From assembly GCA_029937135.1 (NCBI GenBank), contig JAPYQX010000087.1, positions 1 to 9,675 on the forward strand: DNA of 9,675 nt. The letters run 5' to 3'. A program made the position numbers and the translations under genes. The notes below the pieces were generated by a model. The model was given only the letters and a program-made list of their open reading frames with translations. It ran no database searches and was not told the DNA's origin. Source of the DNA: Nitrospinota bacterium (GTDB taxonomy: Bacteria; UBA8248). Positions within the stretch are counted from its first letter, which is position 1; each line of letters starts with the position of its first letter. This document shows positions 4,407 through 9,675 of the stretch, piece after piece.

Positions 4407-7169
4407 ATGACTCCCGGCCCGATTGGAACCACAGTGGCGAAGAAACCGAAGCGAATATATCTCATCGACGGCATGGGCTATATGTTCAGAGCCTACTACG
4501 CGATGATGCGCCAGCGTCTCTCGAACTCCAAGGGGCTGCCCACGGGCGGAATCATGGCGTTTTCCCGGATGCTCATCAGCGTCCTCCGCGAAAAGGCCCC
4601 AGAGTACGCCGCCGTCGCGTTCGACCGGCCCGAGCCCACCTTCCGGCATGAGATGTACGACGCCTATAAGTCTAACCGCGATGCCCCTCCCGAGGATATG
4701 GTCGCTCAGATTCCATATATGATGCGCGTGGTCGAAGTGCTCCGGATTCCCTCCCTCTCCCGGGCGGGGGCCGAGGCCGACGATCTGATCGCCTCCCTTT
4801 CCCTCAAGGCGACCGCCCAGGGTTTCGATGTTGTCCTCGTAACGGCCGACAAGGATTTTTCCCAGCTTGTTTCGGATAAGGTCCGAATCTGGGACCCGAT
4901 GAAAGACGAGGATATCGGCCCGGCCGAGGTCGAGGCGCGCTGGGGAGTGCCGCCCGAGAAATTCGTGGAAATCCAGGCGCTGATGGGCGATTCCTCGGAC
5001 AATATTCCCGGCGTTCCCGGAATCGGCGAAAAAACCGCCGTCGCGCTGATCAAGGAGTTCGGCGGCCTTGAGGAGGTGCTCTCCGCCGGAGAGAAAATCA
5101 AGCGGCCCAAGCAGCGTCAATCTCTCGAGGACAATGCCGATCTCGCCCGCCTCTCCTTCGATCTCGCCACGCTGAGAACCGATTTTCCGGTAGAGGAGGA
5201 TATCGAGCACTATCGCCTCCAGGGGGCCGACATCCCGGCGGCGGAAAAACTCTTCGTCGAGGAGCTCGAATTCAAGAGCATCATGAACCAGTTTCCCGGC
5301 TATGAGCCGGGAGAGGGCGCGGAGGTGCCGGGCCCGGCGGGAGCCGACCCCCTCGACGAGGCCCGGGCCCGGGACTACCACACGGTTCGCACTAAAAAAG
5401 ATCTCGATAAAATGGTTCGTGAGTTGAAAAAGGCGGGCCGCTTTGCCTTCGACCTCGAAACCACCTCTCTTGATGCCCGCGCGGCCGAGATCGTCGGCCT
5501 GAGTTTTTCGGCGAAGGCGGGCCGGGCGTTTTATATTCCGGTGAGACACGAAGGGCTCGAGACCGGGAAGCAGCTTTCCCTCGCGGATGCGCTTGAATCG
5601 GTACGCGGCCTGCTCGAGGGCGATCAATGCGTCAAGATCGGGCAAAACATCAAATACGACATGACTGTGCTCTCGGAGGCGGGGGTGAGCATCGGCGGCG
5701 AGATTTTCGACACCATGGTCGCCTCCTACCTGATCAATTCGGGCAGGACGAGCCACGGCCTCGACAACCTGGCGCTGGGATATCTCGATTTGGTGACGAT
5801 CAAATACGCTGATCTCTGCGGGAAGGGTGCCAAGGCTATCCTCTTCTCTCATGTGCCGGTGGAGCCGGCCACCGCCTATGCCTGCCAGGACGCCGACTTC
5901 ACCTTCCGCCTCGCCGAAAAAATGGCGCCCGAGCTCGAGGAGCACGGGCTCGAAGACCTTTACCGGGATCTTGAGATTCCGCTTCTCCGCGTCTTGTTCG
6001 AGATGGAGGACAACGGCATCCGTCTGGACGGGGATTTCCTCGAGGGCATGGGAAAGGAGCTTGAGGCGCGGCTTGAGCAGATGCAGACACTTATCCATGA
6101 GCTGGCGGGCGAGGAGTTCAACATCAACTCACCCAAACAGCTCCGGGTCATTTTGTTCGAGAAACTGAACCTGCCCGTCTTCAAGAAAACCAAGACCGGC
6201 CCCTCCACCGACATCGACACGATGGAGCGTCTGGCCGGCCGTCATCCACTGCCCCAGGAAATACTGAACTTCCGCCAGCTTTCCAAGCTCAAGAGCACCT
6301 ATATCGATACGCTGCCAAACCTGGTGAAACCAAAGACCGGGCGCATCCACGCCAAGTTTAACCAGACTGTCGCGGCGACGGGCCGCCTCAGCAGCTCGGA
6401 CCCCAACCTCCAGAACATCCCCATCCGCAGCGAGCTGGGCCGCGAGATACGCCGCGCGTTCTTGCCCGAGGCGGGCTGGAAGCTTCTTTCCGCCGACTAC
6501 AGCCAGATCGAACTCCGCGTTCTCGCCCATTTCACCGGGGACCCGAGCCTCGTCGCGGCTTTCGAGAAAGACGAGGACATCCATTCGACCACCGCCTCGG
6601 CCGTCTACGGGGTGAAGGTGAGCGATGTGGACGCGGAAATGCGCCGCGTGGCCAAGGCCGTTAACTTTGGCATCGTCTACGGCCAGGGCGCCTTTGGCCT
6701 CTCGCGGACGCTGGACATCCCGCAGGGTGAGGCCAAGGCCTTCATCGACACCTATTTCGAGCGTTTCGCCAAGGTGCCCGTCTTCGTCCGGCAGGTTATC
6801 GCCGGGGGAAGGGAGCGCGGCTACGTCACCACGCTTTTCAACAGGCGGCGCTACCTCCCCGACCTGAACAGCCGGAACAGGAACCTCGTGAACGCCGCTG
6901 AGCGCACCGCGGTCAACTCGGTGATTCAGGGAAGCGCCGCCGACATCATCAAACGCGCCATGATCTCCATCTCGGAAAGACTCAAAAAGGAAAAAAGAAA
7001 AGCGCGGATGCTCGTCCAGGTTCACGACGAACTCCTCTTCGAGGCGCCGCCGGGGGAACTCAAGGCCCTGGAAAAACTCGTCGCCGAAGAGATGGAGGGA
7101 GCCGTCGCCCTCCGTGTTCCCGTCGCCGTCGAGTCCAGCACGGGCGAGAACTGGGGCGAGGTGCACTGA
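4407..7169 (+). CDS. polA: DNA polymerase I
   Basis: Repair and Okazaki-fragment polymerase, 920 residues from ATG 4407, a normal length. Three domains are intact. The N-terminal 5' nuclease shows LIDG, the acidic AEADDLI and VTADKDFSQLV segments, and the GDSSDNIPGVPGIGEKTA helix-hairpin-helix. The 3'-5' proofreading domain keeps all its acidic residues: Asp349/Glu351 (FAFDLETT), Asp418 (NIKYDM) and Tyr491/Asp495 (YACQDAD). The polymerase domain has TGRLSSSDPNLQNIPIR, motif A with Asp697 (SADYSQIELR), the O-helix RRVAKAVNFGIVYG with Phe754 and Tyr758, and motif C with Asp874 (VHDEL). Proofreading is thus predicted active, unlike in several bacterial homologues. The start is uncertain. GTG 4434 would give the more usual beginning MAKKPKRIYLIDG, and TTG 4314 would add 31 unusual residues. 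ATG 4407 is a compromise with a distant GAGGGCGG. The gene is followed 123 bp later by the phosphatase. Confidence 0.97.
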   Translation: MTPGPIGTTVAKKPKRIYLIDGMGYMFRAYYAMMRQRLSNSKGLPTGGIMAFSRMLISVLREKAPEYAAVAFDRPEPTFRHEMYDAYKSNRDAPPEDMVAQIPYMMRVVEVLRIPSLSRAGAEADDLIASLSLKATAQGFDVVLVTADKDFSQLVSDKVRIWDPMKDEDIGPAEVEARWGVPPEKFVEIQALMGDSSDNIPGVPGIGEKTAVALIKEFGGLEEVLSAGEKIKRPKQRQSLEDNADLARLSFDLATLRTDFPVEEDIEHYRLQGADIPAAEKLFVEELEFKSIMNQFPGYEPGEGAEVPGPAGADPLDEARARDYHTVRTKKDLDKMVRELKKAGRFAFDLETTSLDARAAEIVGLSFSAKAGRAFYIPVRHEGLETGKQLSLADALESVRGLLEGDQCVKIGQNIKYDMTVLSEAGVSIGGEIFDTMVASYLINSGRTSHGLDNLALGYLDLVTIKYADLCGKGAKAILFSHVPVEPATAYACQDADFTFRLAEKMAPELEEHGLEDLYRDLEIPLLRVLFEMEDNGIRLDGDFLEGMGKELEARLEQMQTLIHELAGEEFNINSPKQLRVILFEKLNLPVFKKTKTGPSTDIDTMERLAGRHPLPQEILNFRQLSKLKSTYIDTLPNLVKPKTGRIHAKFNQTVAATGRLSSSDPNLQNIPIRSELGREIRRAFLPEAGWKLLSADYSQIELRVLAHFTGDPSLVAAFEKDEDIHSTTASAVYGVKVSDVDAEMRRVAKAVNFGIVYGQGAFGLSRTLDIPQGEAKAFIDTYFERFAKVPVFVRQVIAGGRERGYVTTLFNRRRYLPDLNSRNRNLVNAAERTAVNSVIQGSAADIIKRAMISISERLKKEKRKARMLVQVHDELLFEAPPGELKALEKLVAEEMEGAVALRVPVAVESSTGENWGEVH

Positions 7170-7175
7170 TTCGCC

Positions 7176-7195
7176 CCCGGTTTTACTTTGCCGGG
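7176..7195 (+). terminator. Weak hairpin after polA
   Basis: CCCGG (7176-7180) and CCGGG (7191-7195) can pair around a 10-base loop just after the polA stop. There is no T tract, so termination would be partial at best and read-through into the next genes is likely. Confidence 0.2.
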
Positions 7196-7225
7196 TTGAC
7201 CCCCTAGAATTGCCGCGCGTTTTAT
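7196..7225 (+). promoter_or_regulatory. Candidate promoter for the phosphatase-RNase R pair
   Basis: TTGACC (7196-7201, 5 of 6 matches to the -35 consensus) is followed by an 18-base spacer and TTTTAT (7220-7225, 4 of 6). It lies in the 123-bp gap after polA and would give a leader of about 60 bases before ATG 7293. Co-transcription from polA remains possible. Confidence 0.35.
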
Positions 7226-7292
7226 CCGAATCGGCCCGGGGCGGACCACTCGGGCGGTTCCCATACATCAACTTCGAGAGTGTCGCTTTTCC

Positions 7293-7964
7293 ATGCCAAA
7301 TCTTTACGCCTTCGGCGATATTCACGGCCAGCGCAAAATGCTGGACATGCTGGTCGAGAAGGTTCCGCTCGATAAAGACGACGAGATCGTATTCATCGGG
7401 GACTACATCGACCGGGGACCCGATTCGAGAGGCGTCGTCGATGCGGTCCTGGAGTTCAAGCTCGCCTACCCGAATACGACCTGCCTGCGCGGAAATCACG
7501 AAGACATGTTTCTTGACTACATTAAGGAGGAGAAGAACTATCCCCGGGGCATCTTCACGATGAACGGGGGGATCGAGACCCTCCACAGCTACGGCATCGA
7601 CCCAAGGGTGGGGCCGCCCAAGGTGCCGCCGCTCCATATGAATTTTTTTGAGGAACTGGGCCATTTACACGAGGCGGGCGGATTTGTTTTTGTTCACGCG
7701 GGTTTGCGCCCCGAGGTTCCGATGGACGAGCAGACTGAAAAAGACATGATGTGGATACGCGAGGAATTTTTCAAATCGGACGCCGATTTCGGAATGCCCG
7801 TCGTTTTCGGCCATACCCCGATGCCGGAGATTTTGGACGAACTCCCCCGTTTTCTCGGTATCGACACCGGCGCCGCCTTCGGTGGATGGCTCACCTGCGT
7901 CCAGCTCGAGGACGCCCGGATCGTCAACACCTATCAGATTCACTCAAGCGATCTGGAGGGGTGA
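7293..7964 (+). CDS. PPP-family metallophosphatase (serine/threonine protein phosphatase-like)
   Basis: This 223-residue cytoplasmic phosphatase belongs to the bacterial PPP superfamily, which includes PrpA/PrpB, phage lambda phosphatase and ApaH-like enzymes. All signature motifs are present in order: GDIHG (Asp9, His11), GDYIDRG (Asp37, Asp40, Arg41), RGNHED (Asn68, His69), the VHAG histidine His135 and the GHTP histidine His174. Together these bind two metal ions and the phosphate. NGGIETLHSYG (91-101) and WIREEFF (154-160) are typical of the single-domain bacterial protein-phosphatase branch, not of full-length ApaH, which is longer (about 270-280 residues). No strong ribosome site precedes ATG 7293, but no other in-frame start fits better. 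The gene lies between polA and rnr, with 34 bases separating it from the latter. Protein phosphatase is my best call; a nucleotide or other phosphoester substrate is possible. Confidence 0.93.
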   Translation: MPNLYAFGDIHGQRKMLDMLVEKVPLDKDDEIVFIGDYIDRGPDSRGVVDAVLEFKLAYPNTTCLRGNHEDMFLDYIKEEKNYPRGIFTMNGGIETLHSYGIDPRVGPPKVPPLHMNFFEELGHLHEAGGFVFVHAGLRPEVPMDEQTEKDMMWIREEFFKSDADFGMPVVFGHTPMPEILDELPRFLGIDTGAAFGGWLTCVQLEDARIVNTYQIHSSDLEG

Positions 7965-7971
7965 TCCTCCA
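7954..7971 (+). other. Hairpin over the phosphatase stop codon
   Basis: TGGAGG (7954-7959) pairs perfectly with CCTCCA (7966-7971) around a 6-base loop. The phosphatase TGA (7962-7964) is in the loop. The 5' arm contains a ribosome-binding-like GGAGG that the stem would hide. It may affect mRNA stability or translation between the two genes. There is no T tract, so it is not a standard terminator. Confidence 0.4.
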
Positions 7972-7998
7972 AAGGCCACGCCTCATGGTTTTCATATT

Positions 7999-9675
7999 GT
8001 GAGTAAAAAACCCGAATCCCAGGACAGTGAAATTCTCGGCCTTCTCGCCAAAGAGGACCGCGCGATGGCGGTGCGCGAGATGATCCGCTCGCTGGGCGTT
8101 CCCTCTGACGCGCGGCCCGACTTCCGAAAGCGGGTGCGCGCCCTCTCGGCCGATGGCGTTCTTGTGCGTGTGCGCTCGCGCTACGCTCTCCCGAAAAGCC
8201 TCTCTATCTTCCAGGGAAAATTCCGGGGCCACCGGGATGGCTACGGCTTTGTCCTCGTCGATGGCGAGGAGGGAGGCGCGCAAAATGGGACCGATATTCT
8301 CATCAAGCGGGGGCGAACGAGGGGGGCCATGGACGGGGACCGGGTGGCCGCCCGGGTGGAGCGGATCGGGCGGGACGGACGCCGCGAGGGGAACATCGTC
8401 GATATCACCGAGCGCGCGCACAAAACCCTCGTTGGCCGCTTCGTCACCGACCGGCGGAGGGGCTGGGTCGAGCCGCAGGACAAGCGCATCGGCCACATCA
8501 TTCTCATCGCCGCCTCGAAGCGGGGGGGCGCGCGAAACGGGGAATGGGTCGAGGCCGAGATCGAAAGCTACCCCGGGCCCCGCGAGGAGGCGCGCGGCGA
8601 AATCGTCCGCTCGTTCGGCTACCCGGACGATCCGGCGGTCGAGCAGGAGATGATCATCGCGAAGTGGGGCCTTCGTGACGCCTTTCTGCCGAACGTTCTC
8701 AAAGAGGCGGAAGGGCTCCTGCCACCCTCCGAGGATGAGGCGTTCCCCCGCGGGGTGGCGGATTTGCGCGATCTCGAGGCCTTCACCATCGATCCGCGCA
8801 CCGCGCGGGATAGAGACGATGCGATATCCATCGAAACGCTGCCGGGCGGGCGCCGCCGCCTCGGCGTTCATATCGCCGACGTGAGCCACTATGTCCGCGC
8901 GGGCTCTGAGGTCGATGAGGAGGCCACCCTGCGCGGAAACAGCGTCTACTTCCCGGACCGGGCGCTGCCCATGCTCCCGCCCCTCCTTTCGGGCGATGTG
9001 TGCTCCCTCGGAGAAGGAGTGGTGCGTCGGACTCTCTCGGCGTTTCTCGATTTCGATGCCAAGGGCCGGCGGATGGGCTTTCGTCTGACCGTGGCGCGGA
9101 TACGCTCCCGGGCCTCGCTTACCTATGCGGGCGCGGGCGCGGTTCTGGCCGGTGGGGTCCTGGAGGCCGCTGAAATTTCCGAGCGGGAGGAGTTTGAGCG
9201 CGCGCTGGCGTTTCGTGCCCCGCTCGAGGAACTCGCCGCGCTGGCCGGGCAGCTTCGATCCCGCCGGGTGGCGGAGGGGAGTCTCGATTTCGATCTCCCC
9301 GAGGCGGTTATCCAGATCGACGAGAAGGGGAATCCAACCGCGATCACCCGCGCGCCCCGGAACGAGGCGCACCGCCTGGTCGAGGAGTGCATGCTGGCGG
9401 CCAACCGCGCGGTGGCCGAAATGCTGGCGGATGAGGTGGGCGTAGCCGTCTTCAGGACTCATGCCGGCCCGGACGAGGAGTCCATCGAGGGTGTGCGGGG
9501 AGCGCTATCGAGGCTGGGCCTCCCTACGCCTCCGGTCGATGAGTTGATGAACGGAATCGGGCTCCAGGAGGTCATCAACGCGGCGGCGGGGGAGGACATC
9601 GAGCGCTATGTGAATCTTCTCGTGCTCAGGAGCATGAAGCTGGCTGTCTACGAGGTGGACCCCGCTCTCCACTTC
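7999..9675 (+). CDS. rnr: Ribonuclease R (3' end beyond window)
   Basis: This is a processive 3'-to-5' exoribonuclease of the RNase II/R family that degrades structured RNA. The 559 codons seen are the N-terminal part of a protein usually 700-800 residues long; the end of the catalytic RNB domain and the S1 domain lie beyond the edge. Residues 1-55 look like the winged-helix domain typical of RNase R (ILGLLAKEDRAMAVREMI). A cold-shock-like stretch follows (FRGHRDGYGFVLVD). The catalytic centre is clear: FTIDPRTARDRDDAIS with Asp265, Asp271, Asp273 and Asp274, spaced as in E. coli Asp272/278/280/281. Conserved downstream motifs include HIADVSHYV, NSVYFPDRALPMLP and VEECMLAANRAVAEML. The start is GTG 7999, in the sequence GTGA, where the TGA ends a short overlapping frame. 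It lacks a clear ribosome site, so translational coupling to the phosphatase gene 34 bases upstream is plausible. Confidence 0.94.
   Translation, partial: MSKKPESQDSEILGLLAKEDRAMAVREMIRSLGVPSDARPDFRKRVRALSADGVLVRVRSRYALPKSLSIFQGKFRGHRDGYGFVLVDGEEGGAQNGTDILIKRGRTRGAMDGDRVAARVERIGRDGRREGNIVDITERAHKTLVGRFVTDRRRGWVEPQDKRIGHIILIAASKRGGARNGEWVEAEIESYPGPREEARGEIVRSFGYPDDPAVEQEMIIAKWGLRDAFLPNVLKEAEGLLPPSEDEAFPRGVADLRDLEAFTIDPRTARDRDDAISIETLPGGRRRLGVHIADVSHYVRAGSEVDEEATLRGNSVYFPDRALPMLPPLLSGDVCSLGEGVVRRTLSAFLDFDAKGRRMGFRLTVARIRSRASLTYAGAGAVLAGGVLEAAEISEREEFERALAFRAPLEELAALAGQLRSRRVAEGSLDFDLPEAVIQIDEKGNPTAITRAPRNEAHRLVEECMLAANRAVAEMLADEVGVAVFRTHAGPDEESIEGVRGALSRLGLPTPPVDELMNGIGLQEVINAAAGEDIERYVNLLVLRSMKLAVYEVDPALHF

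Noticed and set aside
4245..6098. Long minus-strand frame of 617 codons opposite polA
   Set aside because: It is the antisense shadow of the polA coding region. Strong G/C third-position bias keeps the opposite strand free of stops, and the product resembles no family.
6129..7664. Minus-strand frame of 511 codons
   Set aside because: It is antisense to the 3' half of polA and to the phosphatase, both certain genes with full motif sets. It spans the intergenic gap and shows no protein motif.
7924..9462. Minus-strand frame of 512 codons
   Set aside because: It is antisense to RNase R, whose catalytic motifs are clear. It is an effect of codon bias only.

Overview
The window is about 9.7 kb of GC-rich bacterial DNA. 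It holds housekeeping genes on one side and unfamiliar genes on the other. The strong G/C preference at third codon positions, frequent GTG starts and Gram-negative-like gene set suggest a free-living bacterium. It could be a deltaproteobacterium-like or candidate-phylum metagenomic lineage; I cannot name the taxon from sequence alone. There is no tRNA, rRNA, CRISPR array, insertion sequence or phage gene.

Layout. (1) Positions 1-1752, minus strand: a two-gene operon encoding an ACMSD-like metal-dependent amidohydrolase/decarboxylase, followed 32 bp later by a TauE/SafE-type permease that runs off the left edge. A promoter-like site with a perfect TTGACA lies just upstream. (2) Positions 1753-2337: a regulatory stretch, then a small single-pass membrane protein gene on the plus strand. 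Its reading frame meets TAA inside the first copy of a 42-bp in-frame tandem repeat. Copy two has CAA at that position, so the gene looks cut short by one C-to-T change. (3) Positions 2468-4169, minus strand: two reading frames of unknown function that probably form one 566-residue gene, broken by a one-base shift at a run of eight T. The protein would have an N-terminal coiled coil, a disordered linker, a compact middle domain and a long acidic tail. (4) Positions 4170-4406: a short divergent promoter region with a perfect TATAAT facing right. (5) Positions 4407-9675, plus strand: full-length DNA polymerase I (polA), a PPP-family metallophosphatase, and the first 559 codons of RNase R (rnr), which runs off the right edge.

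The right half is ordinary core machinery: DNA repair and Okazaki-fragment processing, protein dephosphorylation or signalling, and RNA turnover. The most interesting material is in the middle: a small membrane protein with a probable nonsense mutation in a repeat-coded tail, and an unrecognised protein split at a homopolymer. Both breaks could be real mutations, recoding or slippage sites, or assembly errors, and reads or homologues would settle which. I see no clear new defence or mobile system here.
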